A stretch of DNA of 64,000 nucleotides from Amphiduros pacificus (lineage: Eukaryota; Annelida; Polychaeta; Phyllodocida; Hesionidae), in assembly GCA_949316495.1 (NCBI GenBank), contig OX439003.1:47627725-47691724 (forward strand), given 5' to 3'. The translations under genes were made by a program, and so were the position numbers. Below, in pieces: positions 23,801 to 33,954 of the stretch; the stretch's first letter is position 1, and each line of letters begins with the position of its first letter. The notes below the pieces were generated by a model that was not told the DNA's origin, did no database searches, and was given only the letters and a program-made list of their open reading frames with translations.

Positions 23801-24468
23801 ATACTTCGGTTGCTAGTTTTGATAATAGAACTAACTACTAGTGTTATATACTAACATGCTTATTATTAATTGCTTTATTTGCTTTTAATAACAAATATAC
23901 TTCTAACTTTGTATCCAGCACCATCAAAGGGCCCGAAGGTTGCAGCTATCCTTTTCACTATACTATTTATTAGTCTAGCTGGGGCTGTTACAGTTTATTT
24001 TGCAAGGAAGTTTTGGATCAACAGAAAAAGACATTATGCTGCTTTAATATACTAGTTTACATGTCTAGTTTAGTAATGATGGTAATATTTTATATTTATA
24101 GTCCATATACTACACGTATTAGTATGATGAAGAACTAACATTACAATTATTACTCCATAACTTCACATCTTATTCGCTACACATTTGAACACCTACATAA
24201 ATCATAAGAAAATCTAAAAACATATATTCACAGAATAGTGTCAAGCAATTCGTGTTGTGACAGTTCAAGATATTTTGATGTTTTTGACTGCTACAGCATA
24301 TAATTGTATTTTACAGTTTTGCCGCAGCCTGAGCAAGGTTTGACACACAAACACGTATCCGGGATCATATTCGGAAGCTTGTTTGCCATTGTAGCTGGGT
24401 CAGCGATGGTTTACCTTCTCCACAGGATCTGGTCTAAGAAATATAGAACCCCTTATAGGGTGCTGTAG
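11883..24468 (+). CDS. Type I membrane glycoprotein, Cys-rich ectodomain with ShKT domain, alternative last exons
   Basis: Exons: 11883-11943, 13934-14186, 14852-14922, 15467-15547, 15818-15912, 18377-18497, 18637-18728, 19453-19555, 20611-20709, 20812-21025, 21896-21960, 22106-22207, 22336-22494, 22602-22690, 22979-23105, 23298-23516, then either 23919-24055 or 24317-24468. Every junction keeps phase, giving 695 or 700 residues. Residues 1-20 are a signal peptide (MDHIVTLPVVLLMLFAQCLL). The ectodomain holds repeated Cys-rich modules. The first (EGCIFPQFLQND, NYKLCIEFTS) resembles the lophotrochozoan DUF7042-7045 group; that assignment is from memory. Residues ~296-325 are a ShKT-type module with six Cys (ECGDDFGQC, YCRKTCHIC). 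Several N-x-S/T sites suggest glycosylation. Residues ~578-650 are a Ser/Thr stalk with short repeats (ASTSSTASTSSTASTS). A membrane helix and short basic tail end the protein. Introns contain a LINE, two LINE/SINE tails and four tandem arrays. A cell-surface or adhesion role is inferred from architecture only. Confidence 0.8.
14390..14720. repeat. Degenerate tandem repeat in intron 2
   Basis: Diverged units containing tctagatatgaggtag and attatagctta recur every ~45-60 bp, about six to seven times, just downstream of the exon at 13934-14186. No coding potential. Confidence 0.65.
15060..15260. repeat. AT-rich degenerate short repeat
   Basis: Irregular recurrences of attataaat, cacacattta and tttacaataaa fill this part of intron 3. 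It looks like an old low-complexity tandem expansion. Confidence 0.55.
16150..18352 (-). mobile_element. 5'-truncated LINE with reverse transcriptase, in an intron
   Basis: The minus strand carries a long reverse-transcriptase frame (from about 18350 to 16642). It shows NYRPISLLPALSKIFEKVI, the HSTDLAALEVIDRI region, LDLSKAFDTINHDILLHKL, GVPQGSILGPLLFIIYIND and the catalytic YADD, followed by a thumb/C-terminal region to RTECDRLQCYVCERNS. Upstream residues (FFAEIGSKLAQEI, SFGFDGISSQLV) are in the same frame. The endonuclease and any ORF1 are missing, so it is truncated at the 5' end. Its 3' end has a conserved hairpin-like block (16262-16324) and a short tandem tail (aaactc on the plus strand, 16158-16190). 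The RT frame is uninterrupted, suggesting fairly recent insertion. The clade is jockey/CR1-like by motif, not firmly assigned. Confidence 0.9.
18870..19312. repeat. 31-bp minisatellite copied from an exon/donor junction
   Basis: Thirteen to fourteen copies of a unit near 31 bp (tcacaatggtgcatgacaag then atatatcagaa). The unit matches the end of the exon at 18637-18728 plus its donor: exon caatggtgcatg, then gtaagttatacctgaat, compared with acaagatatatcagaat in the array. A diverged intermediate (cacaatggcgtatgatatg) lies at 18780. The array is intronic. Confidence 0.9.
19541..19895. repeat. Five 71-bp tandem copies spanning an exon end and its donor
   Basis: Copies start at 19541, 19612, 19683, 19754 and 19825. 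Each begins with agctgttcaacttag, the last 15 coding bases of the exon at 19453-19555, followed by the donor gttggt and about 50 bp of intron. Copies are nearly identical (ctaca or ataca near the end is the main difference), so the expansion is recent. All five donors are identical. Confidence 0.95.
20318..20450 (+). mobile_element. SINE fragment (3' half)
   Basis: aattgtcctgacaaatctgt through gaggcagcactataactgct to atgactgaaaaatattgaaa matches the 3' half of the SINE family at 10901. The head is missing. Intronic. Confidence 0.7.
21048..21715. repeat. 46-bp minisatellite, ~14-15 copies, with repeated acceptor-like motif
   Basis: The unit is aggagagctttccttcagtc then ctattgcaccatatagcttc then tattac. 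It begins about 20 bp after the donor of the exon at 20812-21025. Each unit carries pyrimidine-rich TTCTATTA(C/T)AG and CTTTCCTTCAG, both resembling 3' splice sites. No exon-derived sequence was recognised in this array. Confidence 0.9.
22744..22945 (-). mobile_element. Severely 5'-truncated LINE 3' end, same family as 16150-18352
   Basis: It has a ctcaactcaactcaa tail at the plus-strand left side and the block atggccagggagactccc ... ggagccaccctggga, matching the 3' end of the LINE at 16150. It is only ~200 bp long. Intronic in the membrane-protein gene. Confidence 0.8.
23919..24055 (+). CDS. Alternative last exon A: membrane helix with tail ending YAALIY
   Basis: This follows acceptor TATCCAG and continues the phase-1 splice from the stalk exon 23298-23516. 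It encodes APSKGPK, a hydrophobic helix (VAAILFTILFISLAGAVTVY), a basic stop-transfer (ARKFWINRKRH) and tail YAALIY with a stop at 24053. YAAL fits the Y-x-x-hydrophobic sorting motif. No clear AATAAA was seen between this stop and the next exon. Confidence 0.75.
24317..24468 (+). CDS. Alternative last exon B: second membrane helix with tail ending YRVL
   Basis: This follows acceptor TTTTACAG and is also phase 1, so the stalk exon can join it in place of exon A. It encodes VLPQPEQGLTHKHV, a helix (GIIFGSLFAIVAGSAMVYLL), basic residues and the tail KKYRTPYRVL with a stop at 24466. YRVL is again Y-x-x-hydrophobic. AATAAA candidates lie downstream near 24856 and 24995. Confidence 0.7.
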
Positions 24469-26040
24469 AGTCTCTGTGATACTGTTATCGCCCAAAGCCA
24501 GATCATGCTGAATGTTGCCATTCTTTCAAATACCTTGTTATTTGTTTTAATGTCCGGGCTTCTCAATTTGCCCTCATTTTGCGGATTATTCTGTAATGTG
24601 CAAATGCTTTTATTTTCACAGCAGTTAACGTGGTCATATAACTATTCATTTTAAGCACTGATGGCTTACCATATAAGAAAGGTATCATATGTTATATATG
24701 TTTCATTACAATTGCTGTGATATTGCAATTCCGGGGTTTCGAGTCCATGTTACCCTATTGCTTATCAAAATGCGTCTCCCTTTCCAAGGCTGCAGCTGAT
24801 GAACCAAAAGGAATTTCGGATGTGATTATTAAAAGAAAATAACAAATATGTTTACAATAAAATGAGAAAACTGTATTCAAAAACATTAGACTGACTTCTT
24901 TTATTGCTGTATACAAACCTTTCTTTTCCCAAATAAGGTGATATGCTATCCATTCAGTTGTAAATATTGTACAAATATTGAAATCGAGATTTTTAATAAA
25001 ATAGCACATTCTGTTGTATGGTATTGTATTTATTTATTATAATGACATAGTACTATTACATTTAAAGGTAAGAGCATAATATACATTTATAAGTTTGCAG
25101 CCATATATGTCTTATTTTTCACTTTAAATCAGTTACTATAATATAACAGATATCGAAAAAAAAATACAATTTTGTTGGGAGTTGATAGGCAGGAAATTCA
25201 ACTTAATTAACAGTATATATAGTAAGGTGGTTATATTATATAGTTTTTGAGATATTTCCTATGCTTCATCTAAGAATTTGGAAACTTCTCCCCATTTATC
25301 TTTTATCAAATATTAATTTTTGTCATATACACTCTAAATTTTCCCTGGAAATATCAAAATAGCTCTCTAAAATTAAAGTGGCAAAATAAGGCAGTAAATA
25401 AGTCTGAATTGAATTATTTTGTTCCTCTTTGTCTTTTACCAAATACGTAGGACACCGACTACCCATTATCAAAACAATCATAAACAAATTATGAAAACTA
25501 GTAATAATTCGACCTAACAAAAATAAATAGTAATAAAAAAGCTGGGCCTTGAATTATCAAGAAGAGACTTCAGATCAGTATTCAATTTGCTTATTTGTAT
25601 AAGTTGATTGGGAGAGCAGTATCACTAATTTGTAAACAGCCCTATTTAGATCACACAAAATATACTACTGGATATTGTCACTCCACATGTTAATGAAAAA
25701 AACCTGAAGTGACAAGCATGGCCTTGAATTGGTTTAGATCACTATCAATCAGAAAACAATATGCAACATTTGATAGAAATATCTCTGAGTATGAAAACAC
25801 AATATAAGGTATGCCTCAAGGATCAGTACCTTGGCCAATATCATACACTGCTTATGTTGACCCCCTTGCATAGATCATAAATTAACATGGACTGGAGCAC
25901 CATATGTCCTACTGTGTATAACAATAAAATGACAAGAAAATATCAACATTAGGCAGTGATGCACAAAAAGACTCCATTAATTATAATGATCTAACAAAAT
26001 TGACCGATTTCAAGCTACTCGATGAGACAAATTCATAAAA
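24469..26040. other. Intergenic, 3' side of membrane-protein gene
   Basis: AT-rich noncoding sequence. It contains candidate polyadenylation signals (AATAAA near 24856 and 24995) for the upstream gene. A short stretch near 25790-25870 (agtatgaaaac, aaggtatgcctcaaggatcag) looks like a very decayed reverse-transcriptase remnant (GVPQGS-like) but is too short to assign. Confidence 0.5.
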
Positions 26041-26059
26041 GAATTACCAAATAAGTATT

Positions 26060-26236
26060 ACGATTAACAGAGCCTTGATGTCACCCTGTGTTATGCACAC
26101 TGTCAGAAACGCTGTCTGTAATGCTGTGAACCCAGCAAGAAACGTGGAGCTCGGGAAATAAGACAAAAACTCAGATACAGCGCCACCTATGAAATTGAAC
26201 ATTGCTGCCACCACAGGCCCAGACACAGTAAGAGGC
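26060..26236 (-). pseudogene. Fragment resembling monocarboxylate transporter (SLC16) helices
   Basis: Directly after the truncated receptor copy, in the same frame, the minus strand reads MIAPLTVSGPVVAAMFNFIG then GAVSEFLSYFPSSTFLAG. This resembles helices 2-3 of SLC16-type transporters (xGPVxxAxxNRFG, then AVxxxG). It replaces the seventh helix of receptor copy 1. It is only about 60 residues, has no further exons nearby, and is probably a captured fragment. The family call is tentative. Confidence 0.4.
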
Positions 26237-29200
26237 GCTATCATGATTGTCCTTTCCATGTATCTTTGATGTATTGTTGAACTCGTAAGTGACATAATAC
26301 TTATAACCAGAACTGGTACAGAGCATTTCAGGATTATGGTAGTTATGAATACAATTTGTATGGAAACAGTCTTCATTTGGGTTTTAAGTTTGCAATTACC
26401 AGTGTTAAATTTTGAAATTGTATCACTTGTGTTTTTAACATATATGATGATTTTTGTATAACATATAATGATTATAGTGATTGATAGACAAACCAAAATA
26501 ACTGAAGAGATGGTAACAAATATATAGATATATGAGTTGCAGTATCTGTTTGAAGTATCTGATATATTGGCGTTTAGTTGAAGGTATTATCATATAAAGT
26601 ATCATTGAAAAACAAAACATCCAAAGTATTATTACAATTATAGTTAAAATGAATGTTCTTATAATCCTGTTAATATCAGAGGATTTAACAATAGTATTAT
26701 ACCTTATATAGGTAACACCAGCAAGCAAATAATTTGACATGAGGAAAGACACTGATGTTAAGGCCGTGGAAGTCTTGCAGATGTCACTTGAAAGCCACTG
26801 CCAGCCATGAAGAAAAAACATACTGGGCATCAGTGATGGCAACTATCACAAGAGAAAAAGCAAATATGTTATCAGATACTGTTAAATATTTTATCATAAA
26901 GCTGTAAATAGAGTTTACTATATAGGTTTTTAGAGGACTTTGAATTAACAATGAATAAAGATGTCAAATTCAAAGCCATCCCAGTAAGGGCTACAAACCA
27001 AACCCATAGCTTGATCCGAGTATTACCAAAGAGATTGGCACATAAAAAATGTGTGGTCTCCTTCGATGTACAACTTCTTTTATTGTTTAGCAAGCAGCAT
27101 AACCTGGAATCATCTGTCACAAAAATGTCTAACCCAGAAAGGATATTTGAGACTGAACGTTCTACCAGAGTAAGAGGATTGGCAGCAATATTAAGTACTT
27201 TCATATTTATTAAACTTCCAAACATATCAAGCCTCAGATCTGAAAAGAGATCAATGCTAATATGGTGAATGGAGTTGTCAGAAAACCAAAATATTTTAAG
27301 GATGTCAGTCCTGAAAGACATTGTTCTGTTATAATAGAAGATATCTTGTTGTAACTAAGATCCACAAAAACAAGACAAAGAAGACTCTGAAATGGTTGGA
27401 TTTCCTCCATGTTGATATCAACACATATATACTTTATATAATTTCTAGGGAGTCTCAAAATTAAAAGGTCAAATAATGATCTGAAAGAATAAACACTTAA
27501 TATATTGATTTGGTTATCTGCTAGATATAACATTTCTGTCTGCAGACTGATTTTAGGCACATGGGTAAGCTCAGCATTAAAGCATTGTACAGCCAAGGCA
27601 AGACAATCACATTTATCATGACAAGGAGGATAATTACAAAGGAGTTCATCATCACCAAGAAGGCAGTTTGCTGTGCCATCACACACCTCAGACATGTGAA
27701 GACACAAAGAGGAAGGTGCTTTACATTTAAACATATTAGAGCAGAAATACTGGCCACATTGAAAATCATCATCCCCTAGTGGGCAATCCAACACACCATC
27801 ACATAACATCCTGTGAGGTATGCAATATAAATTTGAACATTTAAATGTGTTGCTACAAAATATATCTGTACAACTATACAAATGGCCACCATTTCTACAA
27901 AACATGAGTTTTCCATTGTTGTCAAGATCATATTGACATACATCAGATATATTGAAACATTTAGAGTGACCTATTCGACAGGATAACATCTTAGATTGAC
28001 AGATATCTGTGACAATCTGTTGTAGACTTGACAGCATATGATATTCTGCTTCGTCTTCACCAAATGAACAATCAGGCACTAAATCATCAATGTAAATCTT
28101 GGGTACACTTTTTCCATTTCAACAGTGACAAAAATTATCATCAGAACTATTTACATTTGAGATTTTTAAGTTGTCCACAACCATATGGAAGGCAAAACCC
28201 TGTTTTCCTTATTTGATATAAAGAATCACAAGCATATATTATTCCACTTGATTGGAATGAATAGGAGATTTGCGCCAGACAATGTGTTTCATCTTCTCCT
28301 GCCAGGTAGTCTATCTGTCTGTCACAGACACTTAATTGTGAAATACAAACTCTACCCTGACACTTATATTGTCCATGTAAACATGTCAGTTTCATGGCCT
28401 CCACTTCACAAAACATATCATGAACACCTAGATCTTTTAAATATGCAATATGATTCAGTATAACTTTGTCTTGTAAAGGTGGTCTGTCATGCAAAATTCC
28501 ATTTGCATTAACTTCCTTCCAACATTCTTTCATACTAGAGGATGCCTCTCCATGATATTTGAAACCAAAACAAGCATCATTCTGAAGAACATATTTTTGG
28601 GGACACCAGAAATGTGACACATTTGTTTTTGTTTCATTGTGTGCTATAAATGAACAAACTGAACAAACTTCAACAATTTCTTTTTCACTTTTTCTCAATT
28701 TGGCAAGCAAAAACAAACACTCACGTCCAAATGCATGAAATGATGATTCTTGAGAATAGCACAAAGGAAGTTTGAACTCTGATGATATATTCCATGAGGT
28801 GTCAATTGTATATTTCTCATATTTAAATCCCTTAACATTCCTGATTTCTAAATAATGACATTGAGAATGAAAAACAATTATATCTACACTAATATGATCT
28901 GAACAAAAACCATATTTACGAGTTTTAATCAGAAAATAGTCAAATTTACAAATATTGCAATGCATTTTTGTATCAATGTTTGATAATTGACTAAATAATG
29001 TATAACATTGGTTAATGCATGAGATACTCATGATATGAATTGAAAGTGCAGCTCGGTAGTGAGTATTGGCATTAATTTTTGCAAACAGTTCTATCTTATG
29101 GATGCCTTTAAATGTAATTTTGGGAGTATTTACTACACTTTCCAACCATCACTCATGGCAACCATAAAAACAGAATATTTTCTCTTAGGTTTTCCTGTCC

Positions 29201-30029
29201 AGGATAAAATTGTAACATTTTGGGGCAAAGCATCATTGTGAAATTTGAAGTAATGAATACAGGTTGAAATGTCTGTATAATTCATTAATAAATCAGAAGG
29301 AAAGTATTGCATAATGAGACAAATATTTGAAGGATGAACTTTGTCATAGTGAATCCTACCATTAGTTTCATTAATTTTCACATTGGCTAGATAATTCCAA
29401 ATCAATGGCAATATTCCTTCCAGAATAATCTTGACAAAGATCACAGTGCATGATGTTGTTGATATCTCGATATCTAAGGAGAATTCAATATAGTGTTTAT
29501 AAGAATATATCATAAATAGAAATTCATTTGATGCACTACTGATGGGGGTAACTGTCCACTTCATATGTGGACCCACACCATGTTACTCGAGTATCTATTA
29601 TTGTATTATTTACTTCAAGCAAGGACCATGATTCTAAAGTACCACAATATTCACCAATGGGAAGTTCTTGATTCCCATCATAAATGGCCACCCCATAGTG
29701 ATGGCACCCAAAATGACGAAAGATACCAGAAAATGAAAGAAATGTTACATTCAAAGAAAATTCTCCAGGTACCACAATACTCACCCGTCTTGGATACTTT
29801 TCAGGATTATGACATAGCCCTCCAATTACAGCATTGGGAATTGTAACACACTATCAGACAGATATTGCTTTTCAATATTTGGAAGGAATGTTTCAAAATC
29901 TTTTTGGATGTACACCATCCAAGTTTTACGACTATTGTCAACCCTGAAAATAAGTCTGTTGCATATTTCCATAACCAGAAATCTGGCTATTATTAATAAT
30001 ATACAATATATAGTTATTAGATTCTTCAT
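26237..30029 (-). pseudogene. GRL101-like receptor, copy 1 (decayed)
   Basis: Colinear with copy 2 (44750-50337) and very similar, but broken into several frames. N-terminus 29826-30029, CUB-like part 29536-29784, middle 28147-29576, LDLa and LRR 27234-28079 and 26872-27321, 7TM 26435-26842 and 26237-26496. Relative to copy 2 it lacks ~60 bp near 29850 and ~610 bp near 29632 (ESWS joined to LLEVNN). It also lacks the whole C-type lectin segment with its intron, ~1 kb, near 28670 (EIVEV joined to CSVCSF), and part of the LRR region. The last transmembrane helix with NPxxY is replaced by the SLC16-like fragment. Frameshifts separate most pieces, so it is almost certainly nonfunctional. Confidence 0.85.
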
Positions 30030-30485
30030 GTTAGGTCTGTTTGGTACATTTTTTAAATATGAGCATAAAAGAGGTAAATTCGGGTATAATCACAGTTGTT
30101 TTTGGAGAATGTTCATATAATACATGTTATTGAAGAATATTGTGTATTTTGAGATGCACAAAGGTAGATTTTACCTGCATATAGGAATTGAGGAAACATG
30201 GGATGGACAATAATTAATATTTGCATTAAAGACAGCAGATGTTATATTCTCTCTGATTAATGCAAACATTATTTCATTCATCATTTGACTTTGCATGCAT
30301 TCTCTATTAGTATAAAATGTATAGTGCAGTAATGAGGCAGAATATAAAGTAAACTTAAATATTTACAAAGACATAAAATGAGCAAAATTTGGTACATAAG
30401 TCAAATATTTATGTGAGGAATAATTCTGTTTCAGTGGCCAAAAAAAGCTGTTAAAGAATCTTAAGGATTCTTCGAAAATAAAAAT
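30030..30485. repeat. Upstream flank duplicated with receptor copy 1
   Basis: Noncoding sequence matching the 5' flank of receptor copy 2 (50338-50760), including gagatgcacaaaggtaga, gcattaaagacagcagat and ctctattagtataaaatgta. Homology fades around 30485. Its preservation shows that copies 1 and 2 arose by genomic duplication, not retroposition. Confidence 0.8.
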
Positions 30486-30657
30486 GTTTCCCTTCAAGTC
30501 CTGTAGTTGGGGAGCCAATCTCAGAAAGATGCTTGGGAGTTACTGGTCCGCCAAAATGCATGCTCTAAGATTAGTATATTTAGTAAGAAGACACATTGGT
30601 GGTCAGTTTTACATGAAAAAAATCATATGTTGTTTGTTTAGATTTTGCGATATCACT

Positions 30658-31329
30658 GTTGCCATGGTAACCAAATGATTTTTAGGCATATTAAAAATAC
30701 ATATACTTTTCCCCATAACTTTTATATTCTATGTATTAGAATTCTTAAACTTTGCAAACACATCGAATACTTTTGGTCAGAGGTGAAATTGGCCAATTAA
30801 CATATTTCTTGGTTGCCATGGTAACAGTTATATGGGCATTTTTGGCCATTTTTCAAAATATCACCTTCCGAAGTTGTTTGAGGGTGACACAAATGGATAG
30901 ATTTTGACAATATTTGTCCAGTCACATAATACTATATTCATGCCTTAAACAAATTGAGACCATGATATAAATTCTAATGTTGTAAATTGCCATGGCAACC
31001 ATTAATAACATATCAAGCTAAGTTTCAGAATTATCTCACAATTACATATTTTTATGTTCATGTTCATGTATTATTTGTGAATGAATTTTATATTTCATAC
31101 ATACCAATAAATTACAAAAACGACTATTTTCAAAGGAAATTGGTTGCCATGGAAACCAATTTAATCAAATTTCTGCACTTTTTTCAAAGAGACATATTTA
31201 ATTTATCAATTGGTGAGATAAATACATTGATTATGGCCCTTTTAGTCTTGCCATCTTATGATGTGATCATTGTTATGTTTAAATGGAGACCATGGCAGAA
31301 ATAAAATGATAATTGTTTCCATGGCAACC
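30658..31329. repeat. Array of GTTGCCATGGTAACC-type palindromes
   Basis: Five near-palindromes occur at 30658, 30812, 30987, 31142 and 31315: gttgccatggtaacc, gttgccatggtaacag, ttgccatggcaacc, ggttgccatggaaacc and gtttccatggcaacc. The spacing alternates near 154 and 174 bp, pointing to a tandem dimer of ~329 bp. The core fits the RFX X-box half-sites GTTGCC and GGTAAC with a 2-bp gap. Confidence 0.8.
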
Positions 31330-31539
31330 AGGTAATTTTACATTAGCTGGCCAATTAAATCTGCAATGTTCATTAAACAACTCCTGCCTCATTTGTGTAT
31401 ACAAACTTCATTCTAAGACGTATAATTCTTGGCATCCTCAACACTCATGCCACAATCACATAAATCGTTATTACAAAAACCTTTTTTAAACAATTCATTT
31501 GGATACTGAAACCCATCCTTATTTGCATAAAGGCTCCTT

Positions 31540-31660
31540 GTGTTGAATGATAATTGAATAATAAATGTTGATCAAGATTGTTCTTGAATGAGACCTTAGA
31601 TGGACACCCTTTTACGGTTAATTCTAATTTATTCCATAACTTTACAGTGGAATGTATGGG
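31540..31660 (-). mobile_element. LINE C-terminal remnant
   Basis: A minus-strand frame reads STVKLWNKLELTVKG then SFKNNLDQHLL, the characteristic end of many LINE reverse transcriptases (WNxLPxxVxxxxSxxxFKxxLxxxL). Nothing else of the element is recognisable here. Confidence 0.55.
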
Positions 31661-31839
31661 GGCAACTGGTGGGGAGGTGACAGTGACTGTTGCCCCTGTG
31701 AGAGTAAGAAATTTAGCAACTGGCTGGGTAGTGCCATTGTCTGGGGGACAGCAGTGGTGGGGGGACACCAATCTGTTTGTTCAGTTTGTTGAAGTATTTT
31801 TCTAATTAAACCCTACTCTGCTCTCTGATTGGTCAATTC

Positions 31840-32520
31840 TTAACACGTTGTGGATCAGACATTAGGATGGCGGATGCCATGATTTAAAAAGCCATATTGC
31901 CTTCCCAATCTCCTATGTCGCAGTTGCCTGCGAGGTGGTGCTATACGCTCCAGTGAGTCAAATATTGACAGTACTGTGAAGCTCTCTCTGATTTCCCATT
32001 TATTGAGGTAGTGGAAGGTAACTTTTAGAAATGACTTGGTCTGTCCTCTGTGTGTGTGTTTGTGTTTGTGTGTGTTACCTTTACTTTGTGCGCTTGTCCC
32101 CTCTAATGGAATTACGTTATTTATAAGGTAGGGCCAACGCCTGTCCATTTCATGCTTTTTGGTCTTTGTCAATAAAGGGATAACCTGACATAACATGAAC
32201 AGTGATCTATATGTGTGCTATGGTGGGGTATATCTGTCCATGGTGAGATCAGTCCATCTCGATAAACGATTGTTTTTTTATATCAAATATTGTGTATAGC
32301 ACCATGGAATTTGACTGTTACCATTCCCCATGAACCTTTTTTATGCTGTGAGGGTACATACAGGTCCCTTTATTGAGGGAGGGGACTGTAGCTCAATCAA
32401 CATGAAATTACCATGCAGAATCGGGAAGGCAATTGTAAAGCTGACCCATTATTGAGGGGTGGAATGTCTTGCCATGATAGTTTATACACAATGTCATACT
32501 TTTAAAACTGTTTTTCCAGT
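31840..32520. other. Noncoding stretch with TG-rich microsatellite
   Basis: A (tg)n-like run lies at 32050-32078 and an AATAAA at ~32171. Short ORFs here have low coding character. Otherwise nothing specific is seen. Confidence 0.4.
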
Positions 32521-32534
32521 GCAGAGATGAAAAG

Positions 32535-32651
32535 ATGGAGGAGCTCTTCCAGAGGGGGCTAAGCCCCAAGGAGATATGCTTTTTGATGAGGGAGAATTAC
32601 CATATGAGTCTAAGGTGGAGAATCTTTGGATATCAAAATTGTTGGCTATAA
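32535..32651 (+). CDS. Short ORF with helix-turn-helix-like sequence, probably transposon-derived
   Basis: ATG at 32535 reads MEELFQRGLSPKEICFLMRE then NYHMSLR and ends with a stop at 32649. It is preceded by a good acceptor (tttttccag, 32519), and a donor-like GTGGAG follows SLR. The GLSxKEIxxLL...LS(L/V)R pattern is like the N-terminal DNA-binding helix found in several mollusc transposase or integrase-like gene families. It is an isolated fragment; the family is not assigned. Confidence 0.35.
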   Translation: MEELFQRGLSPKEICFLMRENYHMSLRWRIFGYQNCWL

Positions 32652-32854
32652 ATTCAAACTGGATATCTTTTCAATATTTTTATCTATTCAATAATTAGCC
32701 ATTAAGTAATCCAACTCCATAATTATAGTTCATACAAAACAAGACGATGCTATCTGAAGAAATCAGGTATTATTATCTATAAACAATAAGAGTTATGCCA
32801 AAAGGTTAACCAGTTGTCCTTGTAAATCCTTGAAATTTTTTATATAATTTACTG

Positions 32855-33418
32855 TTTTTTTACGTTCAAAATGGTAATTGCGCTGGAATGAAGCTATTTT
32901 TAATAAACTACATGACATTTAGCCTGGTCTAGGTAAAACTCGAATGAGAATAGGACATAGTCATTTGACACATTGCTATCTTCTTAAAGGTGAAGATCGG
33001 CCTCAATGTATTGGTTGTCAAAGAGCTATGAGTGCTAAACATATTTTGATTGAGTGTATCGATTTTGAAAATATATGAACGTTATTTGATACTGTAGATA
33101 CTTCTGTGATAGTATCGTTTTTGAACAATATAGGACTCTATAACCAATTTTAAGTGTGGAGCTCTTGTTTATTTAGGTCATTAACCTATTTATCAAGAAC
33201 CACAGAACATAGAATGGTATTTAAGTCTTTTTAATAATTTATACCATATTTATTTATACACAACTGATATCTTAAAATTATGTAATGTCAGGATTGTTTA
33301 TATATTCTACTGTTACACATTATTATCAATATAAAAGTTTTGCATTTTACCATTTTTAGGCACTGAATGACCTTAGTGGTTGATGTGCCTCTAAGCAACC
33401 GTTCATTCATTCATTCAT
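32855..33418 (+). mobile_element. I-clade-type LINE, 3' fragment
   Basis: It encodes a decayed C-terminus (RMRIGHSHLTHCYLLKGEDR then CIGCQRAMSAKHILIEC), typical of the Cys/His region after RNase H in I-group LINEs. A 3' end follows with gcactgaatgaccttagtgg, tgatgtgcctctaagcaacc and an attc tandem tail. It shares this 3' end with the element at 42850-44325. Frames are interrupted. Confidence 0.75.
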
Positions 33419-33520
33419 AAATTGGACCATGATGATGACTTTGTCCATATTGGTGTAACCTACTGCTAACCAGGTGAATATATCGAAATGTAGATCAAGA
33501 TTTTAAGCTGAAAGTTAGGT

Positions 33521-33842
33521 TTTTTGTTTTTTTTTGTTTGGGGTTTTACATCACTTTTCAACATTATTTCAGTCATTTCGTGATCAGATCTACTTGTAGC
33601 AGATATAGTGCTGCCTCACTGAATTGTCATGTCGCAGGTCCTTGACATGACAACCCACCCAGTCACAGATTTACAAGGACAACGGGTTAACCCTTTTGGC
33701 ACAGGCCTCAGCTCGTATCGGAAATTGAATCATGAATTCAATCTCGGCATGGCCGGAGATCGAACCCACGAATTTTGGATCACCACAGAGGAACTGGTGC
33801 TTGTAAGCTGGCGCTCTAATCAACTGCGCCGGCCGTGGCCTC
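33521..33842 (-). mobile_element. tRNA-derived SINE, full length
   Basis: On the minus strand the head reads ggccacggccggcgcagttg and the B box is gtgggttcgatctccggcca. Body and tail match the copy at 10901 (gggttaacccgttgtccttg, gtgctgcctcac in reverse), and it ends in a T-rich plus-strand run. This is the most complete copy in the window. Confidence 0.9.
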
Positions 33843-33954
33843 TGAAAGACAATAATTTTTACCAATTATTATGGAGATTATTATTAAATTATTAGATATT
33901 GCATGCTTTCCTGATTCATTGTTATAAGGCCCTTGTTAATGAAGCTTGGCCTGG

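Noticed and set aside
31578-31805. Plus-strand ORF with GATGGEVTVTVAPVRVRNLA
   Set aside because: Lies opposite a LINE C-terminal remnant whose minus-strand reading is far better.
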